This document shows positions 49,184 through 62,712 of a DNA stretch of 64,000 bases, piece by piece; within the stretch, counting starts at the first letter, position 1, and the number at the start of each line of letters is the position of its first letter. The notes under the pieces were generated by a model. The model was not told where the DNA came from, ran no database searches, and saw only the letters and a program-made list of their open reading frames with translations. The DNA lies in contig CM040449.1 of assembly GCA_022749755.1 (NCBI GenBank), positions 4,049,157 through 4,113,156 on the forward strand, given 5' to 3'. The stretch comes from Azadirachta indica. Taxonomy: Eukaryota > Streptophyta > Magnoliopsida > Sapindales > Meliaceae. The translations under genes were made by a program, and so were the position numbers.

Positions 49184-51337
49184 AATTATCAGGATCAGAA
49201 GAAAATATGCAACAATTGAAACTGGATTATTATTCGAGATCTTGTGGCAGATGATGCTATTATTTTGATATGATGTATGTTATATATAGGTTTGTATTTG
49301 ATTCCTCAGAAACTTCTAAGTTGTTTGTAGTGTTAGTGTCTTATTGTTGACAATCTTCACTTTTGCTTCTTTTCTTTTTCTGAAGACTTGAAAGAACAAA
49401 CCTTTGAATATTAGAAGAGAAGAAAAGGATTCTTTAATCAGATGTTCCTTCAGTGTCAGGTCTAGCATCTCATTTTTATCGCCCTCAGGTTTCCCAATTC
49501 TCTCTTTGGCAAGCGTTATGGATTTGATGCTCTGAAGAATATTTTTCCTGAAGGCTTTCCAAGCATATACTTACCTGAATGTCGTCTTCAAAACAATAGT
49601 TACATAAGTGAAAATCTATGTGCGTGATATATGCCGAATCTCCTTAGGTAGATTACTCACTCGGGGTTCCGGATCAAAAGTGGAGAAGCTCCTTTACAAG
49701 CTATGAGTATCATCCCGGGCTTGTTAGAAAAGACAATAGTCTTTTTGAGGTTAATTAACTATTCATATATATTAACTCAAGAATTTTCGGATAGGGATGC
49801 ATCCACATTTTATTACAAGCAACTGTTCAAAGAGAGTTGTTAAATAATAAAATTATAAACCATTGTCAGAATTAAAATATTGATTATGCAACTCGTTATA
49901 CATTTTATTTTTTAACCATTTTTGTACACCTACAAGGAGTGGCTTATTCAAATTTTAATTTTAAAAAAAGTGCAGACATTCAGCTGGAGAGAAAAACTGT
50001 GCACTACTGTTTGTCTTATTATTGCATGATTGGCAATTTGTCATCTGGTCCTTTTTCACAGTGACCAGGTTTTCTTGATAGTAACAGTAATATGGACTAA
50101 GACATGTAAAATTGAAGAGATATCTAGTTTTTCAGGACCCTGTGAACTAAAAACGGTTATTTCATTCCGGCAATTAAACAAGTGCTAAGCTAAGCTAAGC
50201 TTGTGGTGTAGTAATATGTGGTGTTCTATGACTCCCCTGTGTTATGATGTAAATAAGTCACTATATCCCACCCATATTTGTCCCCTGCTTGATCATGATT
50301 CATGAACGAACAAACAATTCATGCAAAAGAAGCAAAGTTCCAGGGAAGCCAAAAATCTGGCAAGTATTCCCTTTTTATCCTTGATTCATTCAAGAAAAGA
50401 ACTCAGTGAAGTTACTTTCACAAGCAATATGTATTCGTGCTGTCTTGGGTTCCTTTGCCACAACAAATTAATGTATTAGAAAATTGGGAGGATGCACACC
50501 ACTCGACAAAATTTTGGGGCGGCTTAAGGCAACCTCGGATTCTTGCCTAATTTTCTCTCTAATTTTCAATTTTTGATGAGAATATATGCAGCCATTAAAT
50601 ATTTATCGAAGCGAATATTAGCCTGTTTTATGCACTACCATATCACTTTGTAGTGTTGCTGAAAATTGTCTGGAGACACCGAACTCTGTGTCACAGACAG
50701 AAGTCGTCAGTGTAATATTCTTATTCTGTTATCTTAAGCAATCGAGAAAAAAAAAACAGAAAAAGCAAAGCCTGTGAAAGATTCAATAAGTTACCACTTC
50801 TTTTGTCTAAATCTGAGGCTGATGGATTAACTGTGAGCCAGAGAAGATAACTTATTTTTTAATTTCAATTTACCACAGGGCTTCAACTTCAAGAGAACTA
50901 AATGAAGGAAGTTTCGGACCAAACTTTCTAGCTGTCGGTCACCTGTGCTTGTAAGAGCCAATTTTCCTTGCATGTCTTGCAATGAAATGAAGCAAGGTAC
51001 CAATGCAGATTAAAAAGCATTTCTTTGTCTAGACATTCAAGTAAAGAACTCAATGAAAATTTATTTCTCAAGTAATAGTTCAGGACAAGATATTCTTTTG
51101 TTTAAATCTAGAAATAGTCACTCATGGGAGAGGTCCAAAGCGTCACTGCAACCAATTCCATTTTTGTTCCAGGTAATTATCTTAATACCTTTTTTTCCAT
51201 TTGAATTTCCAATGGATGCAACCCGCTTTAGGTTTATTCTTGTTATTTTCTTATCATCGTAAAATTCAGAAGATAGAAGGAAGATACTGCTTAAATTAAT
51301 TATAAACGACATTAAATTTCAGTACACGGAACCAACA
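49184..51337. other. Divergent intergenic region before the CBSX3-like gene
   Basis: About 2.1 kb. It includes the promoter of the disordered-protein gene on the left and a probable non-coding first exon of the CBSX3-like gene on the right. A candidate 5' UTR intron there runs from 51173 (CAG|GTAATT) to 51322 (TTTCAG). No other gene was seen. Confidence 0.45.
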
Positions 51338-52126
51338 ATGTTTGGGAGAGTAAGAACTTGCCGAGAAGTACTAAGGAGTGCATTTTTCAAGCATTCTCAA
51401 GGGAGATATGTTGTCCAGGGAAGAAACACATGTTCTCGTTTTGGATGTGTGACCTCATCATCATCGTCTTTGCCCGTCGAAGAGAAAGGATTGGAGAATA
51501 TAACAGTGGCTGAGGTTTTGATGACCAAGGAGGACGACAAAGAAGGGGCTTGGTTCTGCTGCCGTTCGAATGATATTGTCGATGATGCCGTGAGAAATGT
51601 AGGTTTTTACAGAACTTTCAGAAATCATATTGGATTTTTTAGCTATTTTTTCATTAAGTAAATTCACAGACGTAGTCGTTATATAGCAGATGGCACAACA
51701 TAATATTGGGTCATTAGTGGTACTGAAACCGGGAGAGAAACAACATATTGCTGGAATTTTCACAGAAAGAGGTAACTCGTTTTTCCCTCTGTCGTCGAAT
51801 GGGACATACTATTGATTCCAAAAAGATAATTAACTGATTTTTTTTTTTTTTTTTATGTTGTAATGGTGGACAAGCAGACTATCTGAGGAAAATTGTTGGG
51901 CAGGGAAGATCAGCTAAATACACAAGAGTTGCGGAAATCATGACTGATGAGGTAATAATAAAATCTTACTGTTTATGAATAGGCCATCTCCAATCTAAAT
52001 ATAACGACAACATTGCTCAGAAATGTTAACTTGGGACAGAATAAATTAATTACTCTGCCGTCCGATGCAAACATTCTTCAGGCAATGCAGCTCATGACAG
52101 GTAATTAACAAACGACTGATTGATCG

Positions 52127-52165
<39 letters not shown>

Positions 52166-52373
52166 CATGGAATCTGAAGAAGAGGGCATAATCATGGATT
52201 ATTAACAATGCAATGCTTGATGTTAACCAGAAAATCAGATACGGCACGTCCCAGTAATAGATGGGAAGATAGTTGGCATGATTTCTATCGTCGATGTAGT
52301 ACGTGCAGTGGTGGAGCAGCAGAGTGGAGAATTAAAACGATTAAATGAGTACATCACAGGAGAATACTACTAG
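51338..52373 (+). CDS. CBSX3: CBS domain-containing protein CBSX3-like, mitochondrial
   Basis: CBSX3 is a two-CBS-domain protein of plant mitochondria that regulates thioredoxin-o2 and redox balance. Exons are 51338-51598, 51690-51771, 51878-51951, 52040-52100 and 52231-52373, giving 621 nt (206 residues), the same length as the Arabidopsis protein by memory. Residues 1-45 are Arg/Ser-rich with few acids, a mitochondrial presequence. The CBS pair covers about 55-200: ITVAEVLMTK, NIGSLVVLKPG, IAGIFTERDYLRKIV, then VAEIMTDENKLITL, IRHVPVIDGKIVGMISI and VVRAVV. The first domain also contains GAWFCCRS. A (AT)n tract fills part of the last intron. Confidence 0.93.
52129..52165. repeat. (AT)n microsatellite in CBSX3-like intron 4
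   Basis: A run of about 15 TA units with one C interruption inside a 130-base intron. Confidence 0.9.
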
Positions 52374-52732
52374 AATCTAACTAGTGATTCTAAGAGGAAA
52401 AACTTTGATTTCACGATCTCGTCCAGCATCAACTCCAATTTCATTCAGGCCGAAGCTTAACAAATATGCCATCAATCAACCGCTAATGGACTAAGGAATG
52501 TTTCCCCTAGTTGATCGATGTGAATCAAGTCAAAATAATACAATCATATTGATCATAGTGAACGTAAGCTACGTAACTTCCTACTTCCATTACAAAAATC
52601 TGTACTGCTATAATTCTCATTTTCTGGAATGCCACGTATGTCCAAAGTGTAACATCTACTAAAATAATTCAACCATTCAAAATCGATGTTCCGAAAAAAA
52701 TAATTAAGCCAAAAATTTTAGGATAAGGAATA

Positions 52733-53342
52733 GAGATGGCAATAGAACGAGATGGGGGTGCAGAGACATGTCTTATTCCCAGTACCCTTTTTCTATTTTA
52801 ATCCTCATTTTTCACTTTACTTTCTAATAAATTTAATGACATGAAAATGAAAAATTTTCGCACGAAAAATAAGTTTCTCATCCCCGTATCAATTTTTTAT
52901 TTTATATTACTTTATAAATTAATTTAATAATATAAAAATTTAATTAACTTAAAAAAAAAATATTATTAATATATTATTAAAAACATAATTTAAAATTTTT
53001 TTAATTTTTAAATTGCATATTTTATTTTTTATAATATTAATTTATAACCCATAATTTTTTTTTATTATTAATTATATTTAATTATAATATATAATTTTAA
53101 AAATTATAATATAAAATTATATTTAAATATATAAAATTTAATTTATAAATTATAATATATCATATCTTAATAAAAAATAGAATGAAGATAAGATAGAATT
53201 AAACTAATCCCTACTCTTGTCCCATTAATAAATTAAAAATTAATTTCTTTTTATTTTTCATCTCATTTCTTATAAATTTATTTAAATTCTCTTTCGACAG
53301 ATCTTATAAATTTGGGATGCCACAAAGAATTTTTACCATCCC
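52733..53342. mobile_element. MITE-like element with imperfect terminal inverted repeats
   Basis: The left end GAGATGGCAA (52733-52742) and the right end TTACCATCCC (53333-53342) are inverted repeats with two mismatches. Each is flanked by TA (52731-52732 and 53343-53344), as expected for a TA target duplication. The 610-bp interior is extremely AT-rich with no open frame, so any mobility would have to be in trans. TA duplication suggests a Tc1/mariner-type source, but a hAT or Harbinger relation is not excluded. Decay of the ends suggests an old insertion. Confidence 0.45.
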
Positions 53343-53616
53343 TAATAAAGAAGCTTCCCAGCATACTTTTTTCAGGTACTTATTACAAATGACCAGCGTA
53401 TTGTGGTCCCAGAAAAAAAAAAAAAAAGACAAAATGAGGGGAAAAAAAATGCATTATATGCATTTGCGCATGCATACCACGGGCAAAACTGACAAAACAA
53501 AATAAGGTTAAGATTATAATGTAGAAAAAAATGCTCAACTCAGTCCTTCATGAAGAACATCTCTAACTGATTGAGAATCTCTTGCCAGCAAAAGGCTTGA
53601 GAAGCATTTCTGAAAA

Positions 53617-56363
53617 CTATCTCGTTGGTGATCTTATACGGTTAAAGGTCTGGGATGCCATTAGGGCAACTTTTAATGACTCAGATGCAGCAAAACCCCG
53701 AGCCTCCATCAGCCCGTGTAGCCTTTGAGCATCTTGTACAAATCCCCCTGCTATAAGCCCATTAATAATCCTCTCAAACTCATCTCGCCCCAGTTGATCC
53801 TTCTTGGCTTCCAGAACTCCTAGAGCCTGAAGAGCCTTCTTCTCAACCCTAGCTCTTGCATACATATCGCAAAGGCTTACATGAATCTTAAAAGGTGGAG
53901 CCTCACCCTGCTCGGAAATCTTGCCCAATAGCTGCTCAGCCTCATCAATCAGCTGCATCTTACCCATCCAATCCACAAGAACAGTATAGGTAGCAGGTCC
54001 AGGTTCAAATCCATCCTTCTCACGCTGCAATAAGAGATTTAAGGCCTTATCCAATAATTTCTTCTTTTCATAGGCAGCAATCATGCTAGCAGTGCACCTG
54101 TCATCAGGCTTGTACCCAAGTTTTATCATGTAATCAAAGTAGCTCCTTGCCTGATCAGGTTCACCAGCTTGTCCATGAGCCTCCACAAGCAAGGTGCAAG
54201 ACTCCAAAGTTGGTTGGAATCCTGCAAACTGCATGGTGGTTGCAATTCGTTTGGCTCCATTAACATCACCACATTGGGCAAATGACCGAAGTAATGCCAG
54301 GAAAATCTCCCTTGAGGGCTTTATGTCTCTTGTCTCCATTTCTCTCATCAATGATTCACCCAACTTGGGTTGGCCCTCATTTACATATGCCATGATCATT
54401 GAGTTGTAGACCTTCACATCTGGTAGGAAACCATGGATCCTCAAGCTCTCAAATTCTTCTTTAGCACGGTCAAGATTGCCTGCCTTGCCATACATGTGAA
54501 CGAGAACTGTGGCTGTCAAAATATCAGGCAGTATACCATTCTCATTCATCTTCTTTAGAATTCTCTCAGCATCATCTAAGCGGTTCTCTTTAGCATGGGC
54601 ATCAATAAGCTTTGAGTAATCACGAATGTTTGTCTGGAAAGATTTTTCACTCAACACAAGTTCAGCTACCTAAAAAATAAATCATTCACTTAGTAATTAC
54701 ATCAAAATACCCAGTACCAAAAGAATAGATTGCTGCTAATTAGAGGTTATTTTCTACTAATCAGAAGTTTCAAATTCAGGTCTTCATGCATATTTTCACA
54801 TTTAACATGCAAGGGCATAAAAATATGTGCCAAGCAAGACACTTCCAATTACCACAGAGCAGCATATAAAAGAAAAAATGATACAATACAAAGAAAATAT
54901 ATTAATACAAGCAAAGCAAAGCTAGAGTTGGCGTATCGTGCCACACATTTATGCATAAAACCAATTAAGAAATCACAGTTATCTCATATTAACATCCAAA
55001 TGTCAAGCAGCAATTTTGTTTGCATTTGATCATTTACATCTGCAAAAACAATTGGATTTCATCATCCAAATAAGCCAAATGAAGTTCATGTTCATATCAC
55101 TGTGAAATATCCAAGTGGAGAAAAAGTAAGAAGATAGTTAAAAGGCCAGACAAGAGTTAATAAACAATTTTGTCCCTTCTACACATTTCAATATTCCACC
55201 ACGTTAAAGAGCAACATGTTAATCATAAATATTGCAAAATGAAGCAACAGTATAGGATGAAGAAGCTTTTGGAACCAGTATACCTTGAAATACATTTGCG
55301 TATTCTGTTCCTGCAATCCATCAAGCAAATTGATCCAATCAATCCTGCTAGGCTGTAGAAGCTCCTTCCACTCAGCCAACAACGGAGAAGGATCTTCCGT
55401 CTCTTTTAATGAAAGGATCTTGTCTGTAACCAATTTGCCTTTCCCAGATATCGGCTTTGGTTCCTCAGGCCAAATGATCTCTCCTCTTTCATGGATCTTA
55501 TCAGCCACTTCAGTCCACTTCGGATCTGACAGATCAAGTCCATAAATTCTGTACCTTATCTTCCCGTGTCTCTTTGGAAGAGTGACAACCTTAGGGTTCT
55601 CCTCCACCCCAGCACCCTCTTCAGCATCCTTGCCCTCTGCTGCCTCCCCTTTTTCTCGTGCTCGGGCTTCTGCTCTAAGTCGCTCCAAGCTCACATAAAA
55701 ATCACACTCCTCCATTTTGTCGCGTGCCCATTTAAACCTAAGCTCTCTCAGGATATCCCCCCGAATACCAATTTCACCAGCAAACCTACACATTTCCTTC
55801 ACTTCTTCAGATTGCAAAAACCCCTTCATTTTCTCCTTCTTCCTCACTTTCTCCATATCCTCCAACACCGAATTACTCACTTCCCAGACTGTTTTCCACA
55901 AATCATCACTAAAATCTTGATATGGAGAAGCCTCCATTGATCCAAGCATCCGCTCAATACCACCCTTTTCCATCTCAGATACAACTTTTTCAACAATTAT
56001 CAATAGCATACCATCAATCGTCCGCTTATCAGCATCCGGATAAGCCTCAGGTATCTTCCCACGCATTATCCACACAAATCGTGACAGAAATTCATTCATG
56101 TCTCCATCCTCTTCCTCCTGAGAATCAGTTTTCGGATCAATGCTTGAGGCGATTTGTTTAGTTTCTTGATTTGAATGAATATATCTTTTGAAAGACACAA
56201 TTGGTTTTGGGGTTTTAGGGTTTTGGTGGAGAGTAAAATAATCAACTTTCGGTGAAGAAGAGGAAGGCAAGAGCTGAGAATCTAAACGTGCAGCTAATGA
56301 CCTCCCATTTAATTTTGATAAATTTTTTATAGTTTTCCTAGAAACGAAGTGCTTCAAATTCAT
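53617..56363 (-). CDS. NFD5: Pentatricopeptide repeat protein, NFD5-like (P class, mitochondrial)
   Basis: Two exons in gene order, 56363-55284 and 54669-53617, sum to 2133 nt (710 residues). An in-frame ATG exists further upstream at 56459, but the start at 56363 gives a typical basic mitochondrial presequence (MNLKHFVSRKTIKNLSKLNG). Residues ~90-360 are a non-PPR, charged helical region, including WPEEPKPISGKGK. About nine 35-residue P-class PPR motifs follow between ~374 and 690, with ends such as NGILPD, HGFLPD, RDIKPS and LGYKPD. PPR proteins bind organelle RNA. The Arabidopsis homologue NFD5 is reported to be needed for polar nuclear fusion in the female gametophyte; assignment to that orthologue is from memory of the sequence and from the neighbourhood. 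Confidence 0.9.
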
Positions 56364-57776
56364 TGCCACAGAGAAATAGAAAGTCAAAAACCTAATGAAA
56401 AGTTTCAGAGCAACCACGAAATGAAAACAGGGGGAAAAAAAGATTGCCCACGAAAGCAAATCAGCTGGTTATTATCGTTAGCTGTGATGTACCTTAAACG
56501 GAAATGAAGTTATCCGGGACCAAAACGAGCGACTGCTATTTGAGGGTTTAGTGAATAGAGTGGAGATGGAAGACTGAAGAGAGCTAGGGGTTTTTCTCGG
56601 GGAGTGGAAGAAGGGGGTACATACAGAGAGTTGCGCTCAGTCCATGAATGGACGTTACGCGACACCGTATCTGGCGAAAAGGAGGGTGTGTGTCAAGTAT
56701 AACGGCGCCGTTTAGGATTGCCATTGAAAAAAAAAAAGAGTAATTTTAAACAGTTAAAATTTTTTTTAAAATTATTCTATTTTAAACAAAAAAAATAAAA
56801 AATTGCTTTTCAAATTTTTATTTTGAAAAATAATTTTTTATTTTTTAAATATAATACTAAATATATCTATTTAAAAATATAAAAACTCAAAATTAATTCT
56901 AAAATAATTACTAAATTTTAACTTTATTTAAAAGTAAAATTATTGAAATTAAAAATTTTTTATCTCTGATTATAACTTATTTTAAAGCAAGCATTATATA
57001 TAGACAGAGAGAACGACAAACACTTAAATTAGTTTTTATTCTTCATTATTCATTATATACATTTTAATCATTTGCATTACTACATCATGTTAATACTAAA
57101 TTTACCAAACACAAAAATTTATTTTAAAATATAAACTAATTTTAATAAATAAAATTTACCAAATATTAAATTAATTCTTTTTAAACTAATTATTTTATAG
57201 TATACAAGAAATAAATTATTTTAAAATTAAGAGCAATCTCAGATTAGTTTTAAAAAAATACCATTCTATATGATGATTAAATTTTTGAAGGAATCATATA
57301 TAAGCTTTTTATAAATTAGAATTTTTAACGAAATGAAATGAAGGTTGTTTATATTTTTAAGATAATTGTTATCACACAATTCGCGCAAAAACAACGTTTT
57401 CACAAAAAAAAAAAAAGTAATTTTTCCTGCAGATATTGATTATTTTACAAGCGAAATAAACGCATCAAACAGGAAGAAGACGTTCATATTGTGAATTTTT
57501 ACTAAAAGGTGGACTTTTAGAAATGGATGGTAACTGTTTAAAAGAGAGGTCTATACATTACAATGACAAAATTGAAGTAGAAGAACCAAAAAGTTTGCTG
57601 CTTCCTACATATGCAGCAACAAGCACCTACATTCCTTCCTATATAAGGTTATGTTAGCCAGCAAGACATCAAATAGCATGGCGGCAGCCACCACAGTGCA
57701 TCACTGTCAGTATAGTGACACTTGTGAGTGAGGTTCCACAATCAGCGCTATCTAACTCGAGAGGGAACAAGGAAAG
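56364..57776. other. AT-rich intergenic region with a hairpin
   Basis: The left ~250 bases are the NFD5-like promoter and leader. From about 56740 to 57420 the DNA is almost only A and T, with an 18-base inverted repeat at 56797-56814 and 56822-56839. The right part is the 3' UTR of the U-box gene. No gene was seen. Confidence 0.5.
56797..56839. repeat. AT-rich hairpin
   Basis: Arms AAAAAATTGCTTTTCAAA (56797-56814) and TTTGAAAAATAATTTTTT (56822-56839) are complementary with two mismatches around a 7-base loop. It may be a remnant of a foldback transposon, or chance in AT-rich DNA. Confidence 0.45.
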
Positions 57777-60700
57777 CTAATGCTTGGCAAGTAAAAATCT
57801 TGATATTTTCCTTCCCAGAAATGTAGATGTCATGGAAGATTTTCTGTTATCTTTATGGTGACTACCAGAGTCGTCTGACGTGTCTGAGCTCAAAGCAGCA
57901 TGAGGAATTGAATATTCTGAATCATTATTACCTTCTTTACTATATTCCAATAGCTTGAGCAACTCTTTAGCAGTCTTCTGCCCTCTGGAATTACCATTCA
58001 CTGAAATATCGACTAGACATTGAACGATGCTCTCTGTCATGGCCACCTGACAGTACTCAGCACGTTCATAACACAAAGATAAAAGAATGTCCACTAAATG
58101 TTCCTCTTCTTCTTTGGTTGCAGTTTCCAGCAGCTTCGCTATTGAAGTGATACATGGATTGGTTTCAGCAACTGCAGTCCTTGCCTCCTCAGATGTGCAA
58201 AGCACTTTGATAATCTTAATGCAGTACCTTGCCAGATTAGGATCTTCCAAAAGATGAACCAGCTTTGGGATGCAATCCAAATATACAATGTGGTAAATAA
58301 TCTCATCATCACAGGACAGATTGCATAGGATCTTGATAGCCAGCTCATGGAATTTGCTGACTCCAGTGTCGAGTATTTTTAGGACAGAAGGAACAATGCC
58401 AGATGCCATAAGTCCAGATTTATAGTTTTGTTGGCAGGACAACACTGCAATTATTGCAAGCGCCTTTTCTGTGATTTCAGAATCTACAAACGATGCCAAT
58501 GTGTATATTTCCTCATTGTGTAAGGAAGGCATTCCATCTCTGCATGAGACAAATGATTTCATTAGAACAGGATGAACTATCTTTCTTCAGTAGCAAGTAC
58601 TAGTAAATCAAGAAAATAAATATGCTAGAAAACACATGAATTAGAAAATAACAATTTGCATTTACAAATATAGTATTCATGCTTCCACTAACAAATACCT
58701 AAAACCATAAAAAAGGAAACAGACTTTTGCTAAATGCAATTGCGACTTCTATAGCTCTTTTACAAGTTTATCCTTCTAATATGTTGTCTGATGGAACTAT
58801 AAAATTATTGTTGAACCTGCATGCTTTCTATTACCAGCAAGTTCCAGTAGTTGCTCTTGATGAGTATGTTTGATTGCGTTTTACGGTTAACAAATAGAAC
58901 TTGTTCAAATAAGGTTTTTGTTTCACTCTTTTGGTAGATGAATAAGCTACTTAATGATTACATATAGGCATCTAAATGCATGTACAGAAATCTTTACCTG
59001 TTTTCTGGTAATAATTGTCAATCATTTTTTTTTAACACTTAAGAGATAAGAAAAAGAAAATCTTATCAATAATAACTGGTCAAGGGGAAGCATTACCTGC
59101 TGTAGCTTAAAACTGACAAAAGCAACTCTGCTCCATCTTTCTGAGCTTTTACGTCACATAAATCATATGCATCCTTCAAAAACTTTATCAGTGGTTTCGC
59201 ATAGCTGTATGAAGATGTCAAATGACGAGGCTGGTCATTGTCTTTCAGTTTTTTTATTAAATTTTCCACCACATCACACTGGGATCCCCATGGTCGAAGA
59301 GCAAATTGCAAGAGACAGGTTAAATCAGTGCCATGTCTAGTTGTAGAAGATTGATATTTGTGAGAATCTACATTAGTTTCAGGTAACTTACTCCTGAAAC
59401 TATCATTTTTCTTGCCATTTGATGGATCTAAACAACGATCAGTATCTGAAGAGCCAAATGACACATTACTGATATGAAGGCACAAATTATCTACAGAGCT
59501 GCCAAAGCTAACAACAGAGCTGGAAGATGAAGTTTCGCTTGAAGAAACAAGAGGAGGCAATTGTTGTGGGTGTGGCTCAGGAATATTGATTCCACGTTCT
59601 AAACACCACCTCAAAATGAGTCCTTTCATTGCTAAGTTTGGGGTAAGGGACAAACTTTCCAGCCTAGTATGAGTCTTGGGGCATGTCTTTTCACCATCAT
59701 TAAACCATTTCTCTATCCAAACTCTTTCAAATGTCTTCCCAGAAGCAATAACAACAGGATCATACATCAGTCTCATAGAGATGGGGCATTTAAATTCTTC
59801 AGGAGGTTCAAGCATACCACATTCATTGACTTGGGTCTCATCCCTCTCTTCATGCAGACCAACTGTACTCTCAGTTTTGTGTTTACAAATTACTCCCCCA
59901 TACTTCCTCAAAAGATACAAGAGGTACTTCAAGATTTTCTTCTTCAATGTATCTGTATCACAAATTTTATCAATAAGTCTTTTAATACATCGTTTCTCTA
60001 TTAAAAGAGCCAATGGCGATGTTATATTCAGCCTTAAGGCAGCAAGCTGAATAGCCTCAAGTTCTAACCGGTTTATGGAACCTGATGCAGCTATGTCACG
60101 CTGAAGTAGTTCCAGTACAATCTTCCCAGCCTCACCTTCAGAAGGTTCTAAAGAAAACTTCGCATTCCTAAGATCATGAATAATTCCAGAAATCTGCAGG
60201 AAACTACGTATGCTCAGTGCCGCGCTTTTTTTTTTTTTTATGTAAAAGTTATAAAAGACAAAAGTTCCAGGTGTATAGCAGTGACAAGGCAAATAAAGTT
60301 TGTGGCAGTCACATCAGAATGAAGCTGCCCAACCCTATCAGCAACAGCTTATTTCTAGCAGCATACCTCTGCACTCAACAATGGTGGAACAATATTTTGA
60401 ATTTGGCTCAAATATAAGTCCAAAGTGTTTCGCACTTTTTCAAATCTTAACTGTATCCTATCAGCTGTTATTGCCTGAAAAATTTTCATTGAACATGTTA
60501 TAATGAAGAAAAAAAATTATAGATTAAAAGTTAACAAAAAAAGAAAAAAGAAAGAAAAAAGGCCTGGATTTTATTATATGAATATGGATTCATTAAAACA
60601 TTAGATGTGCTTGTGAAGTTGTGTTTGTTTGGGAAGATGTGATAAGTAGTGCAGGACAAAAAGTATAAGTTACAGGCATGGAGCATTTAGAATACAGTGT

Positions 60701-61564
60701 GTAAATCTGTGACAGGAAGTATATCTTCAGCATATTTGAAAAGCTTTCCCATTCTAAAACATACACTTCAGACAAATGATCCTGAACATAAAATTTAGAG
60801 AAAAAGAGTGAATCTTAGGCACTATATGTTTTCCATTTTTGCCTTTTGTTCATATCATAGGTGTAATTAATATACATACCAAGTAGAGTTTACTGCATTC
60901 AGAACAGTGCTGAATAAGTAACTTGGCTTTATCCAAGGCAACATGAAACATGCAAAGGGCATGAATTCCCGACGTGCATCTTGGCCGAGCAGATTCAATA
61001 TCTGAATATATGTGTGAGATTCTATGAATTAACTTCTTGAGCTCTGCACACATCAAGCGATGCAACTGCATTGATGCAATATGGCATATGCAAGTAAAAG
61101 TTAGATTTCATATCAATTGGAGCATTGAACAAAAAACACCAAATACAAACAGTCTGTATAAACTTGTATAGTGCTTTCTCATATTGTTATTTTGCATCTA
61201 GTACTGTGATACTAAGGCTCTCCAAAGAATTTCCAGCAGTTTCCCCTAATTAAATGTGGATAAGACACTTTACCTCATGTTGGGTTTTTTGTGTTTTTAA
61301 ATGCTACACATCAGTGCAGCAAAGGAAAATTTCAATCATGAATTCAAATGACACAAACTTGCCTTACTGCTTATACTCAACACTATTTGTTACCATACAA
61401 TTAGGTTATTAAATGGACTAAATTCCAAATTGAAAGTATGGCATCACAATCGTCGTGGAGCAAATTAAAGAAATATCGGTTTTAAGATAAACAAAGTGTC
61501 TGATGTTTACCTTGACGGTACCGTGATATGGAAGTTCCATAGATTCAGCAACATTACACCCCAT
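57777..61564 (-). CDS. U-box domain-containing E3 ubiquitin ligase with ARM repeats (PUB5/6/7/45 group)
   Basis: Plant U-box proteins pass ubiquitin from an E2 to substrates held by armadillo repeats. Coding exons in gene order are 61564-61511, 61065-60880, 60474-60367, 60193-59097 and 58539-57777, giving 2208 nt (735 residues). A U-box N-terminal helical domain fills residues 1-230 (RPRCTSGIHALC, LLIQHCSECSKLYL). The U-box is at about 247-320: EEFKCPISMRLMYDPVV...W. C-terminal ARM repeats cover about 500-690. The linker is Ser-rich. A likely 5' UTR intron runs 62143-61587 (GTAAGTG..TTGCAG). The initiator ATG is 22 bases inside the second transcribed exon. PUB5 is a plausible closest relative. 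The 1.1-kb exon 4 holds the U-box. Confidence 0.94.
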
Positions 61565-62144
61565 CCGATACAAAGAGTATCTTAATCTGCAAATGAATGT
61601 AAACAAATGTCTAACAACTAGAAGAACGAAAAGTTGAACAAACTCATAGTTTGCTTTGTTTAATCAAGGCTGTTTAGCTTGTGATGGAGCAACAATAACC
61701 CAGAACAACAAAATCCTGGCAGTGAAAAAGGATGATAACAAGATGCTTTGAGATCATCATATAAATCAATGTCCAGACCCGATAGCCACAACAAATCACA
61801 AGCAAGGAAGTAATACAAAAACCAGGTTTTTACTTCAAATTTAGGCGGGTCCCAGACTCTTGTTATGCAAAGTAAAGAGCCATGGAAAAACTCAAAAGAA
61901 TTAAAGAACTAACCAACTACTCAACTAGTAGAATACACAGCAGCATGAATAAAGAACCCAATACAGAACAGCTGCATCACAGAACAGAACCTATGTTGAA
62001 ACATCACAAAAGATAACATTATCAGCAAACCCAACAACAAGAAATCATCCTTAAAATTATCTAGTTAAGACCAGAAATACAACTATTGACAGGAAGCCGA
62101 AGACAAATACTGTTCTGAAAACCTTAAGCAGATGTTCACTTACC

Positions 62145-62700
62145 TCAAGCAAATATGAAAAAAGCCGCGGTTACTTGAGAAAACTCATGCGTATGTAAAC
62201 TCTCAATTTCTCAAGACGAACAAGTCTTCCATTCCAGAATAAGCCGGGTGTTTGCTAATGAGAAAGAGAGACAAGGAGACCAGAGTTTGTATGCATGTTT
62301 TTTGGAAGGAAATACAGCGAATGAATATTAAGAAACATCACAAAAAGTAAAGCAAAGCAAACAAAACTCTTCCTGAGCCCGTTGCTGCACCTAGAACTTT
62401 GAAGTCAAGAAAATAAAAAATTACATATAAAAATGGATAACAACATTAATGGTCATTGTCCCCAGTGGTCCCCAAACTGTCATAGCAGCCAATAGGACCA
62501 AATACATAAATATCAAATTAAGCTAATTAAAAAATAAATAAAAAGACTATAGATGAGCGTTCAGTAGGCGTCCTTCTACAGTCAACCTCCTGGAAAACAA
62601 GTCGTAGACCGGCCTGTGGAAACAATTATAAGCTAAAAGAAGAGAAAGTGACAAATAGCGAAAAGTGAAATAGTAGGACCCCGACGACTTTGTAAGTTAT
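62145..62700. other. Upstream region of the U-box gene
   Basis: Contains the likely non-coding first exon and promoter of the minus-strand U-box gene. No other gene was seen. Confidence 0.4.
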
Positions 62701-62712
62701 AATGGAAGACTA

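Noticed and set aside
55285..56161. Plus-strand frames of 79-124 codons
   Set aside because: They lie antisense to exon 1 of the NFD5-like PPR gene, which has clear family similarity.
56364..56459. Upstream in-frame start of the PPR protein adding 32 residues
   Set aside because: The extra N-terminus is a hydrophobic Phe-rich stretch, whereas the start at 56363 gives a normal basic mitochondrial presequence.
60194..60292. N-terminal extension of the U-box exon 4 frame
   Set aside because: It begins at a TTG and runs through the poly-pyrimidine tract of the intron; the CTGCAG acceptor at 60194 and the upstream exons give the family-like sequence.
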